57,035 nucleotides of DNA from CALWZE01 sp964645785 (GTDB lineage Bacteria > Bacillota > Clostridia > Oscillospirales > Ruminococcaceae), in assembly GCA_964645785.1 (NCBI GenBank), contig CAZYAV010000011.1, forward strand, positions 1-57,035. Direction: 5' to 3'. Below the pieces are notes generated by a model. It saw nothing but the letters and a program-made list of their open reading frames with translations, searched no databases and was not told where the DNA came from. Numbering within the stretch: the first letter of the stretch is position 1; every line of letters begins with the position of its first letter. Shown here in pieces: positions 25,337 to 33,835 of the stretch. A program made the translations under genes and the position numbers.

Positions 25337-26158
25337 TTATAAAACAAAAATCGCGACGGCGCCAAAGACCAGCATCAGCGCGCTGAGGATGGTCGCAATC
25401 AGGCAGAGCTTGAACGGCGCGTCGGCCACGCCGCCTGTCTCGGAGGGCTTGGGCGCGTTCACCAGCCCGATCCCGCCGAAAATCAGCCCCACCAGTCCCG
25501 TCCAGCAGAACACAATGCCGAGAATCCCGAGCGTCCGGCTCCCCTTGGCGGAATTTGCCAGCATCTCGTCGTGCAGGCGATCCTCCAGCCCGACATTTTC
25601 CTGCCGCACCTGGTCGGCCATGCCGCTCATAAACTGCTGGAACTGCTCCAGCTCCAGCTGCTGGTAGATGTTGAGATGGTGGAAGCGGTCGCTGCGGGTA
25701 TTCATCGCGTCCACGTCGAGGTTGACCGGCGACCCGCCGTCCTTGTCCATCAGCACGATGCCGAGGCCGGACAGCATTCCGTTCTTCGTCCGGGTGTCGA
25801 TTTTGGTCACGCCCAGCGCCTCTTTGGTGACCGCAATCGGCCTGCCCGGGCGAATCTCGCCGTCGTTGAACCCCAGCGGAATCACCCACAGCCGGTTGGC
25901 GCCGCTGAACGCCAGCGCATAGCAGTAATAGGTGGTTTTGCGGCTGCGGCCGTAATACTCCACCTTTTCCCAGTGCGCATACACCACCTGATACCCCGTC
26001 TCGCCGGGGAGCACCGCCGCCACCGCATCCCGCAGGCGGCTCATGTCCTCGCCGTTCTGCGCAAGGCCGATATTCTTCTTCTCCTTTATTCTTGTGTATA
26101 CCCAGACGGCGACGCAGAACGCCGCAACGCCCATCAGCACCAGCGTCTTTCTGTCCAC
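25337..26158 (-). CDS. unknown membrane protein
   Basis: About 273 residues: one N-terminal helix (LVLMGVAAFCVAVWVY), a long hydrophilic middle of about 170 residues, and two C-terminal helices (ILGIVFCWTGLVGLIFGGIGLV; CLIATILSALMLVFGAVAIFVL, each given as part of a longer stretch). The start is probably GTG 26158 or GTG 26164, since the promoter's -10 at 26201-26206 rules out upstream starts; AAAGGGG precedes. It is divergent from another unknown membrane protein with a related layout. No family recognised. Confidence 0.7.
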   Translation of the reverse strand: MDRKTLVLMGVAAFCVAVWVYTRIKEKKNIGLAQNGEDMSRLRDAVAAVLPGETGYQVVYAHWEKVEYYGRSRKTTYYCYALAFSGANRLWVIPLGFNDGEIRPGRPIAVTKEALGVTKIDTRTKNGMLSGLGIVLMDKDGGSPVNLDVDAMNTRSDRFHHLNIYQQLELEQFQQFMSGMADQVRQENVGLEDRLHDEMLANSAKGSRTLGILGIVFCWTGLVGLIFGGIGLVNAPKPSETGGVADAPFKLCLIATILSALMLVFGAVAIFVL

Positions 26159-26200
26159 AAACACCTGTCCCCTTTCCAAGCCCCTGGCCGTTTTGCTGTC

Positions 26201-26229
26201 ATTATAGCAACAGCGGCGGCAAATGTCTA
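26201..26229 (-). promoter_or_regulatory. promoter of the 25337 gene
   Basis: Minus strand TAGACA (26224-26229), 17-bp spacer, TATAAT (26201-26206). It fixes the start codon of the gene downstream of it. Confidence 0.65.
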
Positions 26230-26330
26230 TTGATTTTTCCCGCATGAGCCGCTAAGCTAAAAAGCAGCGGAGCCGGAACGGGCGGCGCGGTTTCTGCGCC
26301 CCGTTCCGGCGCATTGAAGGAGGAATTGCC

Positions 26331-27059
26331 TTGAAACGGTCGTTTAATATCGTCATTCTCATTGTCCTGCTGACCGGGATAGCCGGGATGTTCCTGTGGC
26401 AGTCGGTGCCCGAATGGTTTGTCACGATGAAAGCCCCGGTTGACTTCACCGAGATGCCGGATGAGGATATCCGCGCGGGCGTGCATGTCGAGGGCGAGGT
26501 CTACGCCCTGCTCGGCGATTTTGCCAGCGAGCAGACCTGGACAGAGCGCGGAGACGGCTCTGTTTCCCCCAAAACCACCTCGAAGGTGTATTTTGTCCTG
26601 CCCGTCGGCAATCAGTCGTTCATCGGCGTGCAGGTCTCGTCCGCCAACCGCCGCGCGTACAGCGACATCAGCGACGCCACCCTCGCCTATCTCTGGGGGG
26701 AGACCGAATACATCGAATCCGTCCCCGCCGCGTTTGACGGGCGGCTGGTCAAAATGGACGACGCGCTGTATCAATACCTCATCGAGTGGTTTCAGGACAC
26801 CGAATATTTCGGCACGACCGACGAGGCCGCCATCAAGACCTGCGTCCTGCCCTATCTGATGGTTCCCAAATCCCCCGGGCTGTACACGCTGCTCGCCATC
26901 GGCGGCGGGGTGCTGCTGGTTGATATTCTGGCGATCGTCCTCGCGCTGCGCAGACGCAGCCAGCGCAGGGCGCAGCAGGCGCTCGCCGCCCGGATGCCCG
27001 CCCCGGTTTACACGCCGCAGCCGGACAATGCGGACGCGCTCCGGCGCCTGCAGCAGTAA
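26331..27059 (+). CDS. unknown two-helix membrane protein
   Basis: 242 residues: N-terminal helix (IVILIVLLTGIAGMFLW), a globular domain of about 150 residues that by topology is extracellular, then a C-terminal helix (LLAIGGGVLLVDILAIVLAL) and a basic cytoplasmic tail. Translation starts at TTG, with AGGAGG 7 nt upstream. Divergent from the 25337 gene. I do not recognise the family; layout suggests an anchored sensor or secretion-linked factor. Confidence 0.7.
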   Translation: MKRSFNIVILIVLLTGIAGMFLWQSVPEWFVTMKAPVDFTEMPDEDIRAGVHVEGEVYALLGDFASEQTWTERGDGSVSPKTTSKVYFVLPVGNQSFIGVQVSSANRRAYSDISDATLAYLWGETEYIESVPAAFDGRLVKMDDALYQYLIEWFQDTEYFGTTDEAAIKTCVLPYLMVPKSPGLYTLLAIGGGVLLVDILAIVLALRRRSQRRAQQALAARMPAPVYTPQPDNADALRRLQQ

Positions 27060-27472
27060 TTTCCCCGCATTCTGTGTTTGCCCGCGGCTTTGCGGCGTCC
27101 ACGCGCCCGCCGCGCCGGGCTGCGCGCTTGCGCGGGCGGGGAGGGCTTTGAGCGGGTCGGATTCCCCGCCCTGCGCCCCGGATTCGCCCGGCCGGTTTGC
27201 ATCTGTGTCGCGGCAAAATAACGCCGCGCAGGGGCGGAGCCGGTTCCCCCGCGCGACGGCCATCGCCCCTTGCGGGGTTTCGGGCGCCGCCGTTGGCCGG
27301 CCGGTTGACCCCTGCTCTGCGGCGCGGCGGTTCCCGCTTTTTATCCCGGGCTCGCCTCCGCTTCCCGGCCAAAGCGGGGAAGCCCCCGCAGGCGTCCGCC
27401 ACGATTGTTGCGCACCGGCGCGCCCCGTGTGTCCGCCGCGCCGCGCGTTTTCTTTTGGAAAGGATTAGTCTG
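27060..27472. other. 413-bp GC-rich spacer
   Basis: No gene, terminator or promoter that I can support. Confidence 0.4.
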
Positions 27473-28189
27473 ATGTTGCTCGCGATACCTGCGGCCGCAA
27501 TCAACGCCGTATATATTTTCGCCGCCGTGCTGCCCGCCTTTTTTCTGCTGCGGTATATTTACCGGAAGGATCGGGCGGAAAAGGAGCCGGCCGGCCTGCT
27601 CTGCTCGCTGCTGCTGGCCGGTGTTCTCGCCGCCTTTGTGGCCGCCGCGCTCGAGCTTGTCGGCCAGCGAATCCTTGCGCCGCTCAGCAATACGCGGCTG
27701 TATCCGGTTCTGAACGCCTTTCTGGTGGTGGCCGCCGCCGAGGAGGGGGCAAAGTTCTATTTCCTCAAGCGGCGCACCTGGTTCGACCCCAACTTCAACT
27801 ACCGCTTTGACGCGATTGTCTACGCGGTGTTTGTCTCGCTCGGCTTCGCGGCATACGAGAATATCCAGTACGTCATTCGCTACGGCTTATCCGTCGCGCT
27901 GCCGCGCGCGCTGCTGGCCGTGCCGGGACACATGGGCTTTTCGGTTTATATGGGCGTGTTCTACGGCCGTGCCCGGCTGTGCGAAAACCGCGGCGACGTT
28001 ATCGGGCGCAAACGCAGCCTTCTGCTCGCCTACCTAAGCCCTGTGCTGCTGCACGGCTTTTACGACGCCTGCCTGATGGTCGGCACCACCCTTTCCATGG
28101 GGCTGTTTGTGCTGTTTGTGCTGGTTCAGTATATTGCCGTTTTCCGGCTTGTGCGGCGCGAATCGGCCGGGGACAGGCCGCTGTGGTAG
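27473..28189 (+). CDS. PrsW-family intramembrane protease
   Basis: 238 residues and about seven hydrophobic helices. The family's active-site motifs are present: E90-E91 in AAEEGAKF, GFAAYENIQYV near 125, GHMGFS near 148 and LLHGFYDA near 195. PrsW proteins cut membrane anti-sigma factors (RsiW in Bacillus subtilis) in response to envelope stress, but many homologues have unknown targets and no anti-sigma gene is nearby. ATG 27473 follows GGAAAGGA. Confidence 0.85.
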   Translation: MLLAIPAAAINAVYIFAAVLPAFFLLRYIYRKDRAEKEPAGLLCSLLLAGVLAAFVAAALELVGQRILAPLSNTRLYPVLNAFLVVAAAEEGAKFYFLKRRTWFDPNFNYRFDAIVYAVFVSLGFAAYENIQYVIRYGLSVALPRALLAVPGHMGFSVYMGVFYGRARLCENRGDVIGRKRSLLLAYLSPVLLHGFYDACLMVGTTLSMGLFVLFVLVQYIAVFRLVRRESAGDRPLW

Positions 28190-28269
28190 CGGGGCGGGCG
28201 CCGCACCTTCCCCCGCGGCGGGGCAGGGTCGGAGCAGCGCAAAAAATCGGGCAGGGCGGGGAGCCGGCG

Positions 28270-28743
28270 ATGACCGAAGCGGAGCTGATAAGCAGGATGG
28301 ACGCGCTGCTCGAGGGGCCGGTTTATCTCCTGGACTGCTTCCCGGTCACGGTGCCCCCCAAGCCGGACGGCCGCTATTTTGAAATTGAGGCGCTCCTGCG
28401 GCGCGGCGGACGCGGGGAAATCGGCCGCAGATTCACCCGCCTGCTGCTCAAGCTGTACTGCTACTGCGATTTTTGGGTCTCGGCGCGGCCGCCGGCGCAG
28501 GAGCTGATGGAAAACCCGGCGCCAAGCCGGCTTGCCGGCCTCCTGCGGCGCTGCTTTGCGGGCAGGCGGCGGGCAGGCGGTGCAATCCGCATCCTTCTGC
28601 CGGAGCACGATTGTATGATTACTCTGAGCGGGGAGGATCTGTATATGGCGGTTTATCACCCGAGCGAGCGCCTGAAGCGGCTGTTTTCGGCGCTGGCGCA
28701 GAGCGAGGGGCTGTTTTTCCGCGCGGCGCCAAAGGGAAGCTGA
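28270..28743 (+). CDS. hypothetical protein after PrsW
   Basis: 157 residues, soluble, with conserved-looking segments VYLLDCFPVTVPPKPDGRYF and a C-terminal DLYMAVYHPSERLKRLFSAL. ATG 28270 has GGGGAG 6 nt upstream. It lies 80 bp after the PrsW gene and before a terminator, so the two may be co-transcribed. Family not recognised. Confidence 0.65.
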   Translation: MTEAELISRMDALLEGPVYLLDCFPVTVPPKPDGRYFEIEALLRRGGRGEIGRRFTRLLLKLYCYCDFWVSARPPAQELMENPAPSRLAGLLRRCFAGRRRAGGAIRILLPEHDCMITLSGEDLYMAVYHPSERLKRLFSALAQSEGLFFRAAPKGS

Positions 28744-28821
28744 CACGGCACAAGGCTGCCCCCTTTATCCTATAAAAAAACCGACAGGGCGCTTACCTCC
28801 CCGCCGTTCCCGCACGTCCGC

Positions 28822-28860
28822 AAAAGCGGCGCGGCCGAAGCCGCGCCGCTTTTCTTTTTA
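28822..28860. terminator. terminator between 28270 gene and trxA
   Basis: A 14-bp stem (28822-28835 with 28840-28853, CGAA loop) followed by CTTTTT on the plus strand; AAAA at the left lets it act on trxA transcripts too. Confidence 0.85.
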
Positions 28861-28908
28861 ACCCGCGAGTTCCGCCGCACACAGCGGAGGCAGCGCCTTT
28901 TTGCGCGC

Positions 28909-29217
28909 TTATTTCAGCATTTCGAGGATTTTTTCTTTGGGCTGCACGCCCACGCTCTGCGCCGTCTGCGCGCCGTTTTTGAACACAATCAGGGTCGGGA
29001 TGCTCATCACGCCGAACTGGTTCGCCAGCTCGGGCTGGCTGTCCACATCGACCGAGCAGACCTTCACGCCGGGGTTTTCCGCCGCGATCTCCTCCACAAC
29101 CGGGGAGAGCATCCGGCACGGGCCGCACCAGGATGCCCAGAAATCGAGCAGTACCGGCCGTTCGCTTTCCAGCACCTCTTTTTTAAAGCTTTCGCCTGTG
29201 ATAGGATTGACAGACAT
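28909..29217 (-). CDS. trxA: thioredoxin
   Basis: 102 residues, a complete thioredoxin fold. Active site WCGPC (W30, C31, C34) and the cis-proline loop SIPT are present. It reduces protein disulfides in the cytoplasm with electrons from thioredoxin reductase. Its own promoter and a 5' leader hairpin (29237-29243 with 29249-29255) lie upstream. Confidence 0.95.
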   Translation of the reverse strand: MSVNPITGESFKKEVLESERPVLLDFWASWCGPCRMLSPVVEEIAAENPGVKVCSVDVDSQPELANQFGVMSIPTLIVFKNGAQTAQSVGVQPKEKILEMLK

Positions 29218-29266
29218 AACCGAACCTCCCTTGCCTGCGCAGAATCTCTCTGCGCCTTGTTTTTTT

Positions 29267-29296
29267 ATAGTATTTCCCTCTCCGGGAATTTTACAA
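29267..29296 (-). promoter_or_regulatory. promoter of trxA
   Basis: Minus strand TTGTAA (29291-29296), 18-bp spacer, TACTAT (29267-29272), just beyond the end of the mrp gene. Confidence 0.5.
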
Positions 29297-29301
29297 CCGT
29301 G

Positions 29302-30129
29302 TCAGATACGCTCGAGCATGACAGCCATGTTGTCCAGCCACTCGCCCTCGACCTGCTCGATGCGTCCCTCGTCGCAGGCCGCCGCAAGCTCGCGGACAAT
29401 CGGCATCCGGCTGACCGTGGAAATGCCGTACCGCTGCGCAATCTCGTCCGCATGGCTGTCCCCGAACACGAAAATTTTCCTGCCGCAGTCCGGGCACGCA
29501 ACATAGCTCATATTTTCCACAAGGCCGAGAATCGGCACGTCCATCATGTTCGCCATGTTCGCCGCCTTTTCCACGATCATCGAGACCAGCTCCTGCGGCG
29601 AGGCGACAATCACGATGCCGTCCACCGGCATGGTCTGGAACACGGTCAGCGGCACATCCCCCGTTCCCGGCGGCATGTCCACAAACAGGTAGTCCACATC
29701 GCCCCACGCAACTCCCGTCCAGAACTGCTTGACCGTGCCCGCAATCACCGGCCCGCGCCAGACCACCGGGTCGGTCTCGTTCTCAATCAGCAGGTTGAGG
29801 GACATCACCCCGATGCCGCCGGCGCTGTAAACGGGGTCGATCTGGGTCTCCGTCCCCGTTGCGCGGTCGTGGATGCCGAACGCGCGCGGGATGGACGGCC
29901 CGGTGATATCCGCGTCCATAATCGCCACCGATTTGCCCCGCCGCTTCATGTTGACCGCCAGCAGGCTGGTGACCATCGACTTGCCGACGCCGCCCTTGCC
30001 GCTCACCACCGCAATCACCTTTTTAATCCGGCTGCCGGGATGCGGCGGCTCCCGGAAGCTCTGGGGGGTGGTGCGCTCGCCGCAGCTCCCGTTTGCGCAG
30101 CTCGCGCAGTCGTGTGTGCATTCGCTCAT
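29302..30129 (-). CDS. Mrp/Nbp35-type iron-sulfur carrier ATPase
   Basis: 275 residues. A P-loop with deviant Walker A GKGGVGKS (44-51), switch DADITGPSIPR, and FVDMPPGTGDVP. A Cys cluster opens the protein (Cys4, Cys8, Cys11, Cys16) as in Nbp35, and the C-terminal CPDC pair binds the bridging Fe-S cluster in this family. These proteins assemble or transfer Fe-S clusters to apo-enzymes. ATG 30129 has GGAAAGGAAA upstream. Candidate clients nearby include LeuC, Nth, RimO and RlmD, but this is only inference. Confidence 0.92.
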   Translation of the reverse strand: MSECTHDCASCANGSCGERTTPQSFREPPHPGSRIKKVIAVVSGKGGVGKSMVTSLLAVNMKRRGKSVAIMDADITGPSIPRAFGIHDRATGTETQIDPVYSAGGIGVMSLNLLIENETDPVVWRGPVIAGTVKQFWTGVAWGDVDYLFVDMPPGTGDVPLTVFQTMPVDGIVIVASPQELVSMIVEKAANMANMMDVPILGLVENMSYVACPDCGRKIFVFGDSHADEIAQRYGISTVSRMPIVRELAAACDEGRIEQVEGEWLDNMAVMLERI

Positions 30130-30169
30130 AGTCGTTTCCTTTCCGGTTTCAAAATGTCTTATGTCTATA

Positions 30170-30198
30170 ATAATAGGCATTTTGTCCCGATTTTGCAA
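30170..30198 (-). promoter_or_regulatory. promoter of the Mrp/Nbp35 gene
   Basis: Minus strand TTGCAA (30193-30198), 17-bp spacer, TATTAT (30170-30175). Confidence 0.65.
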
Positions 30199-30271
30199 CC
30201 CGTACCCGGCGCGGCAAAAAGCCCCCAACCCGCCCGCCGCGCCGGGCGGCCGTAAAGCGGATTGGGGGCGG

Positions 30272-30679
30272 TCAGCCGGGCAGCGGGAGCATTCCCGCTA
30301 TTCCCCACCCGGCAAGCCAGATGCCGGCATAGGGCTGCTCGACGTACAGCAGCCCGTGTTTTGCATAGACAAACAGGGTGCTTTCCCCGCCCTGCCCGAA
30401 CACCAGATCCACCCGCAGCGCCGCGGCGCCCGGCGGCGGATCCTGCACCGACCGTTTCCCGGTCGGCACGGACGCGGAGAGCGCCGCCAGCAGCTGGGAT
30501 ATCCACAGCGGGTCGGTGTACTGCGCGGATTTTCCGCCGCTATCGGTGACCCGCACGGCGGCGAGCTGCCCCGGCTGCGGCAGCGAAATCCGCCCCGTGC
30601 GGCGCAGGCCGGCCGCCGCAAGGCAGAGGATGCAGCAGGCCGCTGCGGCCAGTGCCGGCAGCGCTTTGCGGATTTTCAA
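30272..30679 (-). CDS. exported DUF5301-like protein
   Basis: 135 residues with an N-terminal hydrophobic signal/anchor (LPALAAAACCILCLAAAGL). The C-terminal half, with GESTLFVYAKHGLLYVEQPYAG, resembles the DUF5301 pattern (GxSTLFVYxxxGxYYIEQPYxGIY) as I remember it. TTG is the start, chosen because AAGGAGG lies 10 nt upstream. It is the last gene after DUF2975-XRE-DUF4173, 92 bp downstream of the third. Confidence 0.65.
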   Translation of the reverse strand: MKIRKALPALAAAACCILCLAAAGLRRTGRISLPQPGQLAAVRVTDSGGKSAQYTDPLWISQLLAALSASVPTGKRSVQDPPPGAAALRVDLVFGQGGESTLFVYAKHGLLYVEQPYAGIWLAGWGIAGMLPLPG

Positions 30680-30771
30680 GGTCGCTTCCCCTCCTTCGGA
30701 TTCTGCGCCGCCCCTTTTTCGGCCGGGGCGGCGCGCCTGTGCTCCGTCATTTTTTCATCCTCCCGGCCGGT

Positions 30772-33089
30772 TCAGCACAGCCGGAGGGTGTAGCCGTCCG
30801 CGGCGCTGCCGCACAGCTCCGCTTCCGCCGCACCAGACAGGGTCAGCGGCCGTTCAATCTCCGCGCTGCCGCCGTCCGCCATAAGCACCCACACGTAGAC
30901 CGACACCGCGCCCTCTCCCGCCGCTGCCAGCTCCTCTTCGGTGACGAACAGGGTGAATTGGCCGGACACGTCCCCGCCGGTCAGCTCCGCGCTGCCGAGC
31001 CAGCACCCGTCCGCATACAGCTCGTACCGCAGCCCGTCAATCTCCTGCGCAACCTGTTGCGGCAGGCGAACGGTGAGGGTGAGCGCCGGGTTCTCCAGCA
31101 GCTGCGCCATGCGCCTGTCCGCCAGCGCGGACGCGAGGTTGTAATGCGCAAAGCGGCCGTACGCGTCCTGCGCCTGCTCCATCCGGCTGCGCGCGGCGCC
31201 GGACAGGGTGGGGCTGTAAACCGTCTCGCGCAGGTCGCAGTTTTCCAGGACATAGCCGAGCGCGTCGTCCGACAGGCCATAATACAGATAATCCACGTCC
31301 AGCTCGCTGTGCCAGCCGCTGTTGTACATTTCCACATTAAACCGCGCAATCCAGTAGTCGCTCTGGGAAAAGCAGAGCAGCGCGAACATCCCGACAAACA
31401 CCGCCAAACCGATTCGCGCGACCTTCAGCCGCGCCGCAAACTGGCGCGCCAGCAGCAGCCCGAACACAACCGCCAGGAACAGCATACTCCAGGAGGTGTA
31501 CAGCCGCAGGCGGGTCAGCCCAAAGCGGGTGATATACATGACCATCTTGCTCAGTGCCACCGCAATCATGCCCAGGGTGGACAGACACAGCAGGGTATTG
31601 TACACGACAAGCGGCCTTGTGCGGCGGCCGTTCACGGTCAGCCGGTTGAGCGCGTACAGCAGCGCCAGGTTGACCACCGCCAGCGCGAACAGCTCGAAGA
31701 AGCCGCGGCGGGCGTAATCCGCGTAGCCCATCCCCTGCGGCAGCCTGCCCGCAAAGGCGGAGAGGAAATACTGCGACTGGGAGAGGAAAAAGACGGCGTA
31801 AAGCAGCAGCACCGGGCTGAGCGCGACATAGGCCGCAAGGTTCGGCAGCCCCCGGCGGCGCGCAGCCCGCACCTGCAATGCCTGCGGCGTATACCGCTGC
31901 GCGCCCGCGCGGCGGGTGTTTTGCAGCAGCATCCCGAACAGATAGCAGGCCACGGGGATGCCGACGACCGCCATCAGCAGCCAGTCGAAGAGGCCGAAAA
32001 AGACCCGGTCGAACAGCGCCAGCACGATTCGCTCCACCCCGGCGTCCGCCTCGACCAGCAGCGCGCCCGCAAGCAGGGTGACCGGCAACGCGATCACAAG
32101 CCCCAGCAGAACCTGCTTTGCGCGCCCCTGCTTTTTCCCGTCAGCCGCGGGATGCAGCGCCGCGCCCGCCGCAAAGCCGAAACCGGAAAACGGCCGGAGC
32201 ACCAGCGCCCCAAGGATGTCGCCACCGAGCTCTGCGCCCGGTGCATCCCGGCGCTCGCAGGCCGCGAAAACCCAGTACGCGCCCGCAAAAAGCACAAACC
32301 ACTCCGCGGCGAATTTGACCGCGCCGTTGTCGGTGAGGGAGAACACCAGCGCAAACGCGCACACAAGCAGGGCGTTCCGGCGATCCCGCGGGCGCAGCGC
32401 AATCCCCGCCCCGCGCATAAACCACCGGCAGACGGCGACCAGCGCCCAGATATAGAGCGTCGAAAAACACCCGAGCGGGAACCACAGGAAGTACCGCACG
32501 AAGAACAGACCCAACACAAAACAGAGCAGTGCCGCGCCCCGCTCGCGGGCGGTGTAGACAGCGCGCGTCGGGCGCACCGCCAAGCCGGCGTATCCGGAAG
32601 CGGGCGCANNNNNNNNNNNNNNNNNNNNNNNNNNNNNNNNNNNNNNNNNNNNNNNNNNNNNNNNNNNNNNNNNNNNNNNNNNNNNNNNNNNNNNNNNNNN
32701 NNNNNNNNGTAGACAGCGCGCGTCGGGCGCACCGCCAAGCCGGCGTATCCGGAAGCGGGCGCAGCCGCCGTGGCGCGCGGGCTTTCCGGCGCGGAGCCAG
32801 CGGGCTGCGGCGCGGGCGGCCCGGCGTGCGGCGAAGCGCTGCCCGCGGTAAACGGCGCGCCCTGCGGTGCGGGCGGTTCACAGGAAGCGGCTGTTTCCCC
32901 GGCGGGAGGTGCACACGGCGTCTCCCCTGCTTCGTCCATCGCTCCCCCGCCTGTTTCGGCGGGTAGACCTTCCGGCGCGGAGCCGGCGGGCTGCGGCGCG
33001 GGCGACCCGGCGTGCGGCGAAACGCTGCCCGCGGCAGACGGCGCGTCCTGCGGCGCGGGGGGCTTTTCCAAATGGATTCGATCGGTCAT
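30772..33089 (-). CDS. DUF4173/DUF4153 membrane protein (spans assembly gap)
   Basis: The gene is interrupted by 100 N (32609-32708). The 55 bp on each side of the gap are identical; collapsing them restores one frame of about 720 residues. Residues 1-118 are a Pro/Ala/Gly-rich tail with two 31-residue repeats (10-40 and 72-102, both ending PAPQPAGSAPE). Then come about 12 hydrophobic helices with the DUF4173-like YARRGFFELFALAVVNL, and a C-terminal soluble domain. The ATG overlaps the XRE stop codon. Function unknown; the family often sits beside DUF2975/XRE pairs. Automatic annotation may split it at the gap. Confidence 0.8.
32609..32708. other. 100-N scaffold gap, probably artificial
   Basis: Bases 32554-32608 and 32709-32763 are identical over 55 bp. 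This is what remains when two contigs overlapping by one k-mer are joined with a standard 100-N filler. Removing one copy plus the Ns keeps the gene in frame, so probably no sequence is missing. Confidence 0.85.
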
Positions 33090-33301
33090 TTTTGCTCCTC
33101 CGGCGAATAGGCAAGCAGATCCCCCGGCTGACAGTCGAGCGCCTCACACAGGCTCTCGAGGGTCGAAAACCGCACCGCTTTCGCCTTGCCGGTCTTGAGA
33201 ATCGACAGGTTTGCGGGCGTAATCCCGATCCGTTCGGCCAGCTCCAGCGAGGAAATCTTCCGCTTGGCCATCATCACGTCAACATTTACAATAATCGGCA
33301 T
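33086..33301 (-). CDS. XRE-family (YozG-like) transcriptional regulator
   Basis: 71 residues, a lone Cro/CI-type helix-turn-helix: MAKRKISSLELAERIG then ITPANLSILKTGKAKAVRF, ending EALDCQPGDLLAY. ATG 33301 has GGAGAGG upstream. It lies 16 bp after the DUF2975 gene, its usual partner, and overlaps the next gene by ATGA. It may bind the palindrome at 33788-33801. Confidence 0.92.
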   Translation of the reverse strand: MPIIVNVDVMMAKRKISSLELAERIGITPANLSILKTGKAKAVRFSTLESLCEALDCQPGDLLAYSPEEQK

Positions 33302-33317
33302 ATCCGCACCTCTCCTG

Positions 33318-33767
33318 TCAGATGACCGCGTCGTTTTCTTCGCGCAGCTCAACCGCTTTTTCAAACACATTTTTCAGCACGCGCAGAATCAGCCCGAAGA
33401 AAAACGCGGCAAACGACAGCACAAACGAGGTCGGACGGACAAAGCCGAACCCGAAAAACACCGCACTTTCCGCCCAGCAGCAGTAAGAGAGCACCCGCAG
33501 GTGCCGTGTGTTCTGCTGCACAAACACCTGATTTTGCCGGATATTGGCCAGCAGGCCGCGCAGCCGCAGCATGGCGGCAAACGCGGGCGCCAGGCTGGCA
33601 TACAGGGTCACGCTCAGCGACATCCGCATCGACCGCACCGGCACCGGCATGAATTGCTCGTACCAGGAGGCAAACTGCGGAATCAAAAACACCGCGGCGA
33701 CAAGCAGCGCCAGCACCACCCACACAATCACATAGCTCAGCAGCAGCGATTTCGACTTTGTCCACAT
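33318..33767 (-). CDS. DUF2975 membrane protein
   Basis: 149 residues with four hydrophobic helices in two pairs, and the DUF2975 pattern of LRGLLANIRQNQVFVQQNTR followed by FGFGFVRPTSFVLSFAAFFFG (part). In Firmicutes this family is almost always followed by a small XRE regulator, as here, and it may control that regulator from the membrane. ATG 33767 follows AAAGGAG by 10 nt; an in-frame GTG at 33776 is too close to it. Confidence 0.85.
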   Translation of the reverse strand: MWTKSKSLLLSYVIVWVVLALLVAAVFLIPQFASWYEQFMPVPVRSMRMSLSVTLYASLAPAFAAMLRLRGLLANIRQNQVFVQQNTRHLRVLSYCCWAESAVFFGFGFVRPTSFVLSFAAFFFGLILRVLKNVFEKAVELREENDAVI

Positions 33768-33787
33768 CAGAAGCACGCTCCTTTATC

Positions 33788-33801
33788 CAACATGCATGTT
33801 G
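33788..33801. promoter_or_regulatory. 14-bp palindrome at the operon start site
   Basis: CAACATGCATGTTG is a perfect palindrome covering the expected transcription start of the DUF2975-XRE operon, 6 bp downstream of the -10. It is a likely operator for the XRE protein; inferred from position. Confidence 0.6.
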
Positions 33802-33806
33802 CCTGT

Positions 33807-33835
33807 ATCTTATCACGCCGTGTTCCGTTTGTCAA
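33807..33835 (-). promoter_or_regulatory. promoter of the DUF2975-XRE-DUF4173 operon
   Basis: Minus strand TTGACA (33830-33835), 17-bp spacer, TAAGAT (33807-33812). Confidence 0.85.

Noticed and set aside
32554..32763. Attachment-site or insertion-sequence direct repeat
   Set aside because: The 55-bp repeat flanks only Ns and lies inside one gene whose frame is restored by collapsing it, so an assembly overlap explains it.
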